In this document: piece by piece, positions 18,309 to 26,598 of the stretch
Layout of the letters: the number at the start of each line of letters is the position of its first letter
Numbering within the stretch: the stretch's first letter is position 1
NCBI GenBank assembly: GCA_017645645.1
Contig: JAGCOB010000024.1
Coordinates: 1-64,000, forward strand
From: Prevotella sp.
GTDB taxonomy: Bacteria > Bacteroidota > Bacteroidia > Bacteroidales > Bacteroidaceae
Reading direction: 5' to 3'
DNA length: 64,000 bases
Made by a program: the position numbers and the translations under genes
The notes under the pieces: model-generated
Database searches by the model: none
What the model was told of the DNA's origin: nothing
What the model saw: the letters and a program-made list of their open reading frames with translations, nothing else

Positions 18309-18710
18309 ATGAAAACTTTAAAACATTTGTCTATGATGCTGATGCTGGCGATAGCAGCTTTTGGCATGGTTTCTTGTGGTGATGACGATTCAAAGGACTC
18401 AGGTAGTTTGCTTGGATATTGGTATATGGAAGAGGAAAGTAATTACTATCTGGTTTATAATTTTTCAAACACAACACTAACCGGTGCTGAGTTATGGAAG
18501 GACAATGGTAAATGGTACAAAGAATATCTTGGCACAGTAAATTATACTGTTAAAGGGAATCAGATTACTATTAATGGTTTAACTGGTACATATTCTATTA
18601 AGGGTAATACGCTTACACTTTCTTCTGAAGGTGAAACTCGTTCTTTTCATCGTATGAATTCTGAAATGCAGAACAATTTCGATCAAGCGACACCGATCCT
18701 TAAAGAATAA
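18309..18710 (+). CDS. Small lipoprotein, lipocalin-like
   Basis: Start chosen at ATG 18309 (MKTLKHLSMMLMLAIAAFGMVSCGDDD) rather than the TTG at 18264, which would place the -7 box inside the gene. The 133-residue product has a lipoprotein signal with cleavage before the Cys of MVSC, followed by an acidic GDDD, typical of Bacteroidales lipoproteins. The mature part is short and beta-rich (LLGYWYMEEESNYYLVYNF, TYSIKGNTLTLSSEGE), like the lipocalin-like domains of small Bacteroidales lipoproteins. Base composition is more AT-rich than the operon before it. Function unknown; it is likely a membrane-anchored accessory protein. Confidence 0.8.
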   Translation: MKTLKHLSMMLMLAIAAFGMVSCGDDDSKDSGSLLGYWYMEEESNYYLVYNFSNTTLTGAELWKDNGKWYKEYLGTVNYTVKGNQITINGLTGTYSIKGNTLTLSSEGETRSFHRMNSEMQNNFDQATPILKE

Positions 18711-18750
18711 TACAACAATACCAGACGGAGACAGTGATTTCTGTTTCTTG

Positions 18751-18959
18751 AAAAACTACTCCCCTTCTCCCTTTTTCTTCTGAAATGCCGATGTACAGGG
18801 CGTTTCGGGACGGGAGTAGTTGAATCAACTACTCCCGTACTAGTCCCTTTTTCGTGAGACGGGACTAGTATGGGAGATGTTTCGCCAACATCTCCCGTGC
18901 CTTGCACCCTTTGTTTATCGGGGTTTGAGCCACATAACGGGAGAAGGGGAGTAGTTTTT
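18751..18959. repeat. 209-bp multi-branched palindromic element with 21-bp terminal inverted repeats
   Basis: Outer arms 18751-18771 and 18939-18959 are perfect 21-bp reverse complements. Inside are three consecutive hairpins. The first is 18810-18823 with 18825-18838 (14-bp arms, one-base centre). The second is 18838-18847 with 18861-18870 (10 bp). The third is 18872-18881 with 18887-18896 (10 bp). As RNA it would fold into a closed multi-way junction. No transposase is nearby. Confidence 0.85.
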
Positions 18960-19143
18960 GCGAATTCTAACAGTTATATGAAATCAGTTACCGACTGAAG
19001 CTTGTTTTCTAGTTAATTAAAGCCTCCATTCATGTCAAATAAAGCCTCCATTTGCTTGTGATGCCTTGCGTAAGGGTAAAAGGTTACTGGAAATGGGGTG
19101 TTAGTGCCTACCTTCGAGGGAGTTAGGTACGCCCTTTCAACCG

Positions 19144-19203
19144 TTCGGCTATAGCCAAACGACTGAACGGCTCCAGCCAAACAACCGTACGCCTATAGCC
19201 GAA
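19144..19203. repeat. Inverted repeat TTCGGCTATAG ... CTATAGCCGAA
   Basis: 11-bp arms at 19144-19154 and 19193-19203, with a further CCGTTC/GAACGG pair inside (19141-19146, 19165-19170). Confidence 0.7.
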
Positions 19204-19524
19204 AGCAAACCGCAAAAAAACAGTCACTGTCCGGGTGTAGGATGGTGGCAGGATTGTAGCACCATTGTAGCAGGATAAATCCCAATCGTGCTACAGGCTC
19301 CGCCCTTTATTTATCGGCATTTCACCCACATTGTAGCAGGGATAGCAGGATGTTTTGTTTTTACACATAGAGACAGTAAAACGACTGGCAGAAACGTAGC
19401 TCTGCCAGTCGTGAGATTATTTATCATTTGTGGATCATTCAGTCATCGACGAAGTCGCTTGCCAGAGCAAGTCCCCCAATTTCATATATAATATTGTGCT
19501 AACCTGACCATAATAGTGATTTCT

Positions 19525-22500
19525 CTATTCAAATTTAAGTTTTGGTAATGCGTTTACGATATCTACTGTCTGCACAGAGACGTTAATCACAGAGAGCAGA
19601 AGGTCAAGAATATAGCGAGGCTTGTGGTGCTCCTTGCCCCAATCGTTAGCATCATTCTTGATAAGCGACTTTTTGTCTTGTGTTACTGCATAGCGTTCCA
19701 CAATCCATTCGATAGCAGATTTACCATTCACGATATATTCGTAGGCTTTAGCTGGAATGTTCTCTATTGTGATATTACCATTATAGATGATAGTGCTCTT
19801 GTCGTCTTTCGACTTAAAGCGCATCTTGTCCCATACACGGAAATATTCGTAATCTTCTGGATTGGTAGTTTCTTCTATGAAACCACCTGTGGCTGGATCA
19901 CGTCGTGTCTCCATCTTCACCTTTCTGTCACCTTTCACTACCACATCAGGATATGGTGCGACATCCTCATAGTTCAAATGCAGGTCAGCAAGTTTCTTTC
20001 CATACATATAGAAATCCATAAACATATTGACATCCTCGACGATAGGTATGCGAGGAAGTGACTTCTTCAAGTCAGCAGCGAAACGCTCCCGATACTCCTT
20101 TGAATGAAGCAAGCCATAGACATAATAGAATATCATTTCCTTGGTAATACTCTTCACCTTATATCTATTGCGCACCTCTTTCAGAATCCAGTCCGTGATG
20201 CCGTCTCTGCGGATATAGTCATCGTCAGAGCCATCATCAAATAGCGATTTCTGCTTGTTCTTGTTTTCTTCGTACCAGTAGAGGGGGAAGAATTGACAAT
20301 TAAACTGTGTCTGATAATCTGGATACTGGTCAGTTATGATAGCTGAAGGTTCCTTATTTGAACCTTTTCCATTAACACAGATTATTAATCTTTCTTTATC
20401 AGAAGGAAATATATCCTTGCATTGGCCTGGGCTTTCAACTAGATCTGGTGAATAATACAAATTCGATTTTGTATAAGGTCGATAATGAATACAGCGCAGA
20501 TAATCTGCATTGAAACTCAATTTCTTTCCTTTGCTCGCATAATTTCGCAAAGCTCGTGTCCAACTAATTTTCGTGGTATCCGAATTAACGAAATCTTCGA
20601 CTTTCAATTGTTGATTATCTTTAACTGCTTCTTGGTAATTATCCGTTTCTTCATTAAATGATTTAATCATTCCTTCAACATTCCTTGAAAGACTAATAAA
20701 AGAATAATTGTTCACCCAAGGATCTCTACCAGTAGCTATAGCTGGTCCATTTACCATGAACACAGCCTTTTCTCCCTTTATTTCTCCAATAAGTGGTATT
20801 AACGAATCATATTGGTCATCTCTCAAATTTATCCAATCATGTTTGTCGTTAGGCAAGATTTCTTTCCAATCCACTTTATCAATAGAACGAAAATCCTTCA
20901 CCAGCTTTAGTTTCTGTTCGCGGGTTAGATAATCACCAATATCATGATAATTAATTTTGGTTTTTCCTTGTTTGATTGGATTCTTAACAAGGAATGTGAT
21001 AGTTATGGGAGTGCGAGATCCAGAGCCAAATATTTTACCACCTTCTTTTCGAGATAATTCACCAGATGTTCTTTGATTGCCACGTAGATTTAGAACGTAT
21101 ATAGAAGTAAATTCTTCTTGCAAACATTTTCGCATACCATCATTCGACGTTCCATCAAGCCAAGTCCCATTACTTATAAAGGCTATTACTCCTCCATCTT
21201 TTATTTGCTCAACTCTATCAGAAGCCCATCTAAACGCTTTAACAAACGAATCATACGTAGACTTGCTTAAGCCTGCAGAACTATATTTGGTATAGGTTTC
21301 GGCAATTCTTTTCTCAAGATTTGGATACTTTAAATTTTGCGCATTGTCATTTGCATCTTTCTGTCCAATTGAATACGGCGGATTACCAATAATCACCCTA
21401 ACTGGTGCTTTTTTCTGCTTTTGCAATCGCTCGGAGTTTTCGGGGAAGAGCTGCGAGAAGATATCATTATCCCCATGTTCATTCAGTTGGAAGGTATCAG
21501 TTAGGCAAATCCCATCATACATCTCGTATTTCTCAGGATGCATAATATCATGGAATACAGCCTCGATATTTACATCGGCAATATAGTAAGCCAGCAGAAC
21601 GATCTCATTACAATGGATTTCCTCTTTATACTTGCGCAGCATATCCTCCTTCTTAATCAGTCCGCTTTGCAACAAACGAGTAATAAAGGTACCTGTTCCT
21701 GTAAACGGATCAAGAATATGAACATTCTCATTCGTCAGCGAGGTATGGAACTCCTCTTGCAATATGTCTTCCACAGAATGGATGATGAAGTCCACACACT
21801 CTACTGGTGTATAGACAATACCCAACTTTTCAACTGTCAACGGGAAGGCACCTTTGAAAAACTTCTCATAGAGATTCTTGATGATGGTCTGTTTGCCTTC
21901 GAGGTTGTCAATATTGCTCACATTATTCCTTACTGACTGATAGAACTTATCCAGTACAGCAGTATCCATCTCCATACCTTCAGACTCCAATACCTCAATC
22001 ATGTCCTGCATGGAGCGACTGACGGCATTATTGTTGACGAACTGGTATTCCTTAAACAAGGCATCGAACACAGGTCTGGTTATCATGTGCTGGGCAAGCA
22101 TCTCTATAGCCTGTCCCTCATCGATACTGTCATTGATATTCTTATGCAAGCCACTAATGAAATCATTGAAATAGATGCGGGCATTCTCGTTTTCATGAAT
22201 AAGCAATGTGATACGCTCTATGAATTTCTGCGCAATTTGTCCAACAGACTTCGCCCAGTTCTCCCAATACATCTTATCACCCACTTTCTCTACCAGTCGG
22301 GCATAGATACCATCTTGGAGGCTTCCGAACTGCAATTCCAATTGTCGGGCGACCTCGGCATTCTCTATTTGCATAGGACCATCATCGGCAGCACCGTTAC
22401 CAATCGCATAACTGTCACGAGGAACACGAGCAACGGTAATCTTTGGTGGACGTGTCTTGTTAAGGTTGATCTGGTTGACATGCGCATTGAAGTTCTCATC

Positions 22501-24531
22501 GTGAGATCGAAGGGCATTCAGGATCGTCCATACCACCTTGAATCGCTCATTGTCGTTCAAGGCATCCTCTGGCTTAACATCACTTGGAACGATGACAGGG
22601 ATAATGATATAGCCATAATTCTTACCTTTGAAGGAACGCATGACACGACCAACAGACTGTACCACCTCTACCTCACTGTTTCGTGGGGAAAGGAAGAGGA
22701 CGGCATCAAGGGCAGGCACATCAACACCTTCTGACAAACAACGTACATTACAAAGCACACGACACTCATTGGGATCCTCGGCATCTTGTTTCAACCATGC
22801 GATGAGTTCATTCCGGGTATTGGCATCCATAGAGCCGTCGATGTGTTTTGCCTTCACATTGACAATCTCCTGCTGTTCGTCTTTAAGCATCGTATCTTTA
22901 TAGTCCTCACATACCGTACTGAAGTAGTTGGCAATTTGCTTGGAGGAGAAATTAGGATTGCTCTTGGTGGGATTGATGGTCTGACAGAAAGCAACAGCAC
23001 GTTTCATCATGATGGGGTCTTGCTGCTTGGTGACACCATTGTCACCCTTGATGCGCTTTGACAGTCCATTGATACAGCCAATCAACTTGGTAGCATCATC
23101 AAATTGGAGTTGCTTTAGTTTATCCTTCTCCAAAGCAAAGTTATATTGGTCCTTAATACGTTGGCGGATCTCTTGTGGGATATCCTCCTCGCTGACTGTC
23201 AAAACTAAGACCTTATAATCAGTCAATAGTCCTTGACTGACAGCATCATTGAAAGTGAGACGATGGAACTCCTCTCCATAAAGTTCCACAGCATCCATAG
23301 AACATAACACATCGACATTCTCGTTTTCCTTTGCTTTTACTTTCACATTATTACTATAAAGGCGAGGGGTAGCAGTCATATACAGGCGTTTCTTTGCCTT
23401 GATGAAGTCGTTGTTATGAATCTTGGTGAAATTGCTTTCCGCCTTGTCTTTCAGGATAACACCTGTTGTACGATGGGCCTCATCACAGATAATCAAATCC
23501 ACCTCACGACCATAGGTGTCTATCGCTTCCTTAACGACATCAATACTCTGGTATGTGGAGAAGATCACAATACGCTTGTCTTCCTCATCATATTTCTTGA
23601 GTTGCTTTACGATGGACTTTGTATTAGTCGTAGCAGGCACAGCAAGGTCGACGACACTGGCATCCTCATCGTCTGCGTCTATCATCTTACGTGAGGCTTT
23701 CGCATCAGAACAGACACAGACGGCACGTAAATCGTCGGTCTTGTCTGCCATCCACGCATTGAGTGTCTGACCTAACAGGGCAATGCTGGGAACTAAGAAA
23801 ACGACAAAAGCGTCCTTATCTGTCATCTGCTCCATAATCCGCAATGCTGTATAGGTCTTACCAGTACCACATGCCATAATCAGCTTTCCACGCTCATGAC
23901 CTTGTTCTACGAAATATTCGTAGGCTTTTGACATCGCTTGTAGTTGATGCTTACGAGGTTGCTTGCCAGGAAGTTTTGCGTCATCACCATATAACCCTGC
24001 CTTTAATTTCTCCCAATCGACAGCAGACATTTCAAGGTCATAAAGGGATATACGATTGAAATCCTTGTTTAATCCTTGTATGGCTTGCTCTGCATTGGCA
24101 CCCCATCGTTTTCTGGTAGTCTGTACCCAAAGCAGGTTGGTAAACTCTTTGGTCTGGAAAGTCTCTGGGTCTAAGAATGTCCTGCTGGCATTAGCAATAA
24201 AACTATCTACTGCACCTTTGGATATTGTTGCGTCTTCCGCATAGCATTTGCACTGGATAGCCCAATAATCGCCATACTCCGTACGAGCTACAAGGTCGAT
24301 GCCGAGATCTTTACCTCCAAAGTCCTTACGACATGGGAATTCTTCCCACAGCCACACTTTTTCAAGGTTGGAATAACGTGGATCTGTTAAGAACCATAAC
24401 TTCATGAGACGCTCAAAGTCTGTACCTTTCTCTTTCTCAGTGATTGACTTTAAACGAATTTCATTTAAAATGTCATTGATGCCATATTCTGGCATAGAGG
24501 CATGACTGCCCTCGGATAGATTCTTCTGCAT
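19525..24531 (-). CDS. Type ISP restriction-modification enzyme (nuclease-helicase-methyltransferase in one chain)
   Basis: 1668 residues, the usual size of single-polypeptide type ISP enzymes (LlaBIII-like). The N-terminus has an Mrr-type nuclease: IDLVARTEYGDYWAIQCKCY near residues 76-96 gives the D...QxK core. A superfamily 2 helicase follows, with Walker A CGTGKT near 221 and DEAH near 350. The central to C-terminal part is a gamma-type N6-adenine methyltransferase with motif I DPFTGTGTF near 943 and NPPY near 1050, then a target-recognition region. The protein methylates one strand of an asymmetric site and cuts unmethylated DNA after head-on translocation. No separate specificity or methylase subunit is nearby or needed. 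A consensus promoter 300 nt upstream implies a long leader that contains a large hairpin. Confidence 0.9.
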   Translation of the reverse strand: MQKNLSEGSHASMPEYGINDILNEIRLKSITEKEKGTDFERLMKLWFLTDPRYSNLEKVWLWEEFPCRKDFGGKDLGIDLVARTEYGDYWAIQCKCYAEDATISKGAVDSFIANASRTFLDPETFQTKEFTNLLWVQTTRKRWGANAEQAIQGLNKDFNRISLYDLEMSAVDWEKLKAGLYGDDAKLPGKQPRKHQLQAMSKAYEYFVEQGHERGKLIMACGTGKTYTALRIMEQMTDKDAFVVFLVPSIALLGQTLNAWMADKTDDLRAVCVCSDAKASRKMIDADDEDASVVDLAVPATTNTKSIVKQLKKYDEEDKRIVIFSTYQSIDVVKEAIDTYGREVDLIICDEAHRTTGVILKDKAESNFTKIHNNDFIKAKKRLYMTATPRLYSNNVKVKAKENENVDVLCSMDAVELYGEEFHRLTFNDAVSQGLLTDYKVLVLTVSEEDIPQEIRQRIKDQYNFALEKDKLKQLQFDDATKLIGCINGLSKRIKGDNGVTKQQDPIMMKRAVAFCQTINPTKSNPNFSSKQIANYFSTVCEDYKDTMLKDEQQEIVNVKAKHIDGSMDANTRNELIAWLKQDAEDPNECRVLCNVRCLSEGVDVPALDAVLFLSPRNSEVEVVQSVGRVMRSFKGKNYGYIIIPVIVPSDVKPEDALNDNERFKVVWTILNALRSHDENFNAHVNQINLNKTRPPKITVARVPRDSYAIGNGAADDGPMQIENAEVARQLELQFGSLQDGIYARLVEKVGDKMYWENWAKSVGQIAQKFIERITLLIHENENARIYFNDFISGLHKNINDSIDEGQAIEMLAQHMITRPVFDALFKEYQFVNNNAVSRSMQDMIEVLESEGMEMDTAVLDKFYQSVRNNVSNIDNLEGKQTIIKNLYEKFFKGAFPLTVEKLGIVYTPVECVDFIIHSVEDILQEEFHTSLTNENVHILDPFTGTGTFITRLLQSGLIKKEDMLRKYKEEIHCNEIVLLAYYIADVNIEAVFHDIMHPEKYEMYDGICLTDTFQLNEHGDNDIFSQLFPENSERLQKQKKAPVRVIIGNPPYSIGQKDANDNAQNLKYPNLEKRIAETYTKYSSAGLSKSTYDSFVKAFRWASDRVEQIKDGGVIAFISNGTWLDGTSNDGMRKCLQEEFTSIYVLNLRGNQRTSGELSRKEGGKIFGSGSRTPITITFLVKNPIKQGKTKINYHDIGDYLTREQKLKLVKDFRSIDKVDWKEILPNDKHDWINLRDDQYDSLIPLIGEIKGEKAVFMVNGPAIATGRDPWVNNYSFISLSRNVEGMIKSFNEETDNYQEAVKDNQQLKVEDFVNSDTTKISWTRALRNYASKGKKLSFNADYLRCIHYRPYTKSNLYYSPDLVESPGQCKDIFPSDKERLIICVNGKGSNKEPSAIITDQYPDYQTQFNCQFFPLYWYEENKNKQKSLFDDGSDDDYIRRDGITDWILKEVRNRYKVKSITKEMIFYYVYGLLHSKEYRERFAADLKKSLPRIPIVEDVNMFMDFYMYGKKLADLHLNYEDVAPYPDVVVKGDRKVKMETRRDPATGGFIEETTNPEDYEYFRVWDKMRFKSKDDKSTIIYNGNITIENIPAKAYEYIVNGKSAIEWIVERYAVTQDKKSLIKNDANDWGKEHHKPRYILDLLLSVINVSVQTVDIVNALPKLKFE

Positions 24532-24627
24532 AGTGGTCGGACGCTTTAAAAATCTAAACTATTATCATGTTTTTAAGTTAGTAGACGTATGGGTATAAGA
24601 AAAGCGCACCACCTTCTTGTATCATCC

Positions 24628-24759
24628 CTGTACTTAGGAGTTGCGTCCGACCAAAGATTTAACCCTTACACTGAAATGAACGGAAGGGGTACGCCTATTT
24701 CTGGCGTACTCACCTTCTTCTGATTCAGTGTAATGTTGGTCGGACATTTTTAAGTACAG
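24628..24759. repeat. Nested palindrome in the type ISP leader
   Basis: Five successive paired segments: CTGTACTTA (24628) with TAAGTACAG (24751); GTCCGACCAA (24645) with TTGGTCGGAC (24736); TTACACTGAA (24666) with TTCAGTGTAA (24724); GAAGG (24683) with CCTTC (24713); GTACGCC (24689) with GGCGTAC (24703). A further GTGGTCGGAC lies at 24533, next to the start codon. Confidence 0.85.
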
Positions 24760-24836
24760 AACCATCAGAATTGAATACGAATATTCAATATACCCACAAT
24801 GTCTTGCAAAGTATCCCTATGGACACAATGCATTGG

Positions 24837-24867
24837 CAAAGATACAAATAATTTGTAAAACGCCAAA
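24837..24867 (-). promoter_or_regulatory. Probable promoter of the type ISP gene
   Basis: On the minus strand: -33 TTTG (24864-24867), 19-nt spacer, -7 TATCTTTG (24837-24844). The -33 box lies inside the direct repeat copy 24844-24930. The transcript leader would be about 300 nt. Confidence 0.65.
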
Positions 24868-24930
24868 GGATTTGGAGGAAAAAAGTAGAAGCCCCCCTCC
24901 TGACCTCCCCCTGTTGAGGGAGAGGGAAAA
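24844..24930. repeat. Direct repeat flanking the RhuM-like gene, copy 1
   Basis: Begins ACAAATAATTTG, contains CCAAAGGATTTGGAGGAAAAA-like sequence and ends in a C-rich then G-rich stretch. Copy 2 is at 25729-25815, 885 bp away, in the same orientation. Confidence 0.85.
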
Positions 24931-24941
24931 AGAATCTTTAT

Positions 24942-25568
24942 TTAGTTTTTCTCTATCCTATTTAGTAGTTCCGATGCCATAATGTCGTGCAGCAGCGTAA
25001 AGGCAAACCATTTCTTTCCCAAATCCTTGAGAGACGCACCTATATGGTACACTTCATCATCAATTAGTACGACAGACCTTTTTGCTTTCCAGACTAAATC
25101 CGAAGCAAAGCGGTAGGCATCGAATATTTGCCCATCGTAAAAGATTCCCTCAACTGGTGGCAAGGAAGTGCGGACGAAGAAATTTATCTTCTCTTCTGCT
25201 TCATACATCCGATGTTCTAATTGTTCAAATCGATTGTTGACGGCATAGCCATGCAATAAATACTCTTTAAGTATACCTGTTGCCCATCTACGAAAATCAG
25301 TACCACGTTTACTCTTTACCCGATATCCAACAGATATGATTACGTCCAAAGTGTAAAATGCTACAGGCTGCTTTACTCCATCAACACGCAAAAAATGCGT
25401 ATTGATTTCTTTTAAGACTTCTCCTTCTGAAAAAACATTATTTATATGTTTTCGTACTGTTTTTTCATCGCGGTCGAATAATATTGCCATTTGATTAGCA
25501 CTAAGCCAAACAGTCTCTCCATCCGTTCTCACTTCCAGCCGAATAGTCTCATCCGGTTGGTACATCAC
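24942..25568 (-). CDS. RhuM-family (virulence RhuM-like) protein with an internal deletion
   Basis: 208 residues from a GTG at 25568 (ATG at 25565 is the alternative). Residues about 1-170 match the RhuM family well: YQPDETIRLEV, WLSANQMAILFDRDEKTVRKHI, LDVIISVGYRVKSKRGTDFRRWA, SLPPVEGIFYDGQIFDAYRFASDL. Full-length relatives continue with VLIDNYVD..., about 60 residues with an HDRF segment, then IDDxVYHIGASLKDLGKKWFAF. Here VVLID joins directly to DEVYHIGASLKDLGKKWFAF, so the central part of the phospholipase-D-like C-terminal domain is missing and the frame is kept. Probably non-functional in whatever nuclease-like role that domain has. A consensus promoter precedes it, and a direct repeat lies on both sides. 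Confidence 0.8.
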   Translation of the reverse strand: MMYQPDETIRLEVRTDGETVWLSANQMAILFDRDEKTVRKHINNVFSEGEVLKEINTHFLRVDGVKQPVAFYTLDVIISVGYRVKSKRGTDFRRWATGILKEYLLHGYAVNNRFEQLEHRMYEAEEKINFFVRTSLPPVEGIFYDGQIFDAYRFASDLVWKAKRSVVLIDDEVYHIGASLKDLGKKWFAFTLLHDIMASELLNRIEKN

Positions 25569-25637
25569 AATCTCACCAGTTAGGTCTTTTTCCTGCTTTA
25601 TAACGATAATTAGTTAGTTAATTACTATTCTAATATG

Positions 25638-25669
25638 CAAAGATACGAATAAATGAGTAAAGTTCCAAA
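25638..25669 (-). promoter_or_regulatory. Promoter of the RhuM-like gene
   Basis: Minus strand: -33 TTTG (25666-25669), 20-nt spacer, -7 TATCTTTG (25638-25645). Confidence 0.75.
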
Positions 25670-25728
25670 TTTAATTTGAGAAATTTCGAACAAGAGTATT
25701 TTCAAGACTTCAGAGAAGACTAAAAAAC

Positions 25729-25815
25729 ACAAATAATTTGTAAAACTCCAAAGGATTTGGAGGAAAAATGTGGGAGACCCTCTCCTGACCTCTCCCTGTT
25801 AAGGGGGAGGGAAAA
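25729..25815. repeat. Direct repeat flanking the RhuM-like gene, copy 2
   Basis: Same order of motifs as 24844-24930, with scattered mismatches in the middle and in the G/C-rich end. Confidence 0.85.
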
Positions 25816-25963
25816 GAAGAGAGGGAAGAGGAGAATCATCTTATCCCTGCCAACAAGTTTGTCGCATTCGTTTCCTGCATCTTGATATATGCAAACAGTC
25901 GTTTTCCTTCCTTTCGAACTTGTGCGATTTTTGCACAGGTTGCTTCTTTCTCCAGTTCTTCCG

Positions 25964-25991
25964 TGCTCACAGGGATGTCCCCCCGTGAGCA
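25964..25991. repeat. Hairpin downstream of the exonuclease gene
   Basis: TGCTCAC pairs with GTGAGCA, GGG with CCC, with one bulged A. Related in sequence to the hairpin at 26544-26568 on the other side of the gene. Confidence 0.7.
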
Positions 25992-26039
25992 TTAGTATCC
26001 TATTCTTTTAATAATGATATGGTGTGGAAAAGTTAATAA

Positions 26040-26531
26040 CTAAAGAATCTCCCTTGCTATCCAAGCACACGCTTCAGCATCAGCAAGGGCATGATGATGA
26101 TTAGCCAGATGATAACCACAGTATTCTGATACTGTATGCAACTGATGGTTGGGTAATTGTGGAAACGCTTTGCGAGAAGCCACACATGTACAGTAAAACT
26201 GATAATCCGGATAATCCATCTGATAGCAACGGAATACGGCTTTCAGGCAACCCTCGTCAAAAGACTTATTATGGGCTACAAGGGGCAACCCCTCAATAAG
26301 TGGCTCTATCTGTTTCCATACTTCTGGGAAAACGGGGGCTTCTTCTGTGTCCTCACGAGTAAGACCATGTACCTGGCTACACCAATAATTATAGTAGTTG
26401 GGCTCTGGCTGGATCAGTGAGTAGAAGGTATCCACGATTTCGCCATCCCTTACAATCACTACACCAACGGAGCATACACTCGTTCGCTCATTGTTGGCTG
26501 TCTCAAAGTCTATTGCTGCAAAATCTCTCAT
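26040..26531 (-). CDS. DEDDh 3'-5' exonuclease (DNA polymerase III epsilon / RNase T-like)
   Basis: 163 residues, a stand-alone exonuclease domain. Motif I is AIDFETAN near residue 6, motif II VAHNKSFDEG near 95, and motif III HHALADAEA near 146 with the His of the DEDDh type. Such small proteins trim 3' ends of DNA or RNA, and this group is annotated as epsilon-like 3'-5' exonuclease. No fused polymerase, helicase or UvrC domain is present. It follows the SSS symporter on the same strand, with a strong hairpin between them, so it is probably transcribed separately. Nearly identical GC-rich hairpins sit on both sides of it. Confidence 0.88.
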   Translation of the reverse strand: MRDFAAIDFETANNERTSVCSVGVVIVRDGEIVDTFYSLIQPEPNYYNYWCSQVHGLTREDTEEAPVFPEVWKQIEPLIEGLPLVAHNKSFDEGCLKAVFRCYQMDYPDYQFYCTCVASRKAFPQLPNHQLHTVSEYCGYHLANHHHALADAEACAWIAREIL

Positions 26532-26543
26532 TTGTCATCCTTG

Positions 26544-26568
26544 CTCACAGGGGGATACCCCCTGTGAG
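26544..26568 (-). terminator. Perfect 11-bp hairpin between symporter and exonuclease
   Basis: CTCACAGGGGG, ATA loop, CCCCCTGTGAG. Strong stem but without a T-run on the minus-strand 3' side; it may terminate by another route or protect the symporter mRNA 3' end. Confidence 0.55.
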
Positions 26569-26598
26569 AATAAAAAATTTTGTTCTTTGGCATTCAGA

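Larger units (their letters stand above)
18711..19524. other. Repeat-rich 814-bp intergenic region
   Basis: No convincing gene. It holds the 209-bp palindromic element described separately, an inverted repeat at 19144-19203, three copies of ATTGTAGCA (19253, 19264, 19330), and a 31-bp direct repeat (18905-18935 and 19301-19331, about 25 of 31 identical) centred on TTTATCGG. The two convergent genes on either side end into it. Confidence 0.8.
24532..24941. other. 410-bp leader/intergenic region of the type ISP gene
   Basis: No gene. It contains the nested palindrome 24628-24759, the probable promoter at 24837-24867 and the first copy of the direct repeat that flanks the RhuM-like gene. Confidence 0.8.
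25569..26039. other. 470-bp intergenic region with repeats
   Basis: It holds the RhuM-like promoter, the second direct-repeat copy, a TGTGC/GCACA hairpin (25921-25937) and a GC-rich hairpin at 25964-25991. The open frame at 25720-25992 overlaps these repeats and looks non-coding. Confidence 0.7.

Noticed and set aside
18683-18907. 74-residue open frame on the minus strand
   Set aside because: Lies inside the palindromic element; its length follows from the repeat sequence.
19525-24531. Type I or type III restriction subunit
   Set aside because: Nuclease, helicase and methyltransferase motifs are all in one 1668-residue chain and no partner subunits are nearby, which fits type ISP.
24942-25815. 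RhuM-like gene plus direct repeats as an insertion sequence
   Set aside because: No transposase, and the repeats are direct rather than terminal inverted.
25720-25992. 90-residue open frame on the minus strand
   Set aside because: It runs through a direct repeat and a hairpin, has no family resemblance and no promoter; composition is not coding-like.
26544-26568. Standard intrinsic terminator
   Set aside because: The stem is strong but there is no T-run on the relevant side, so it is listed with low confidence only.
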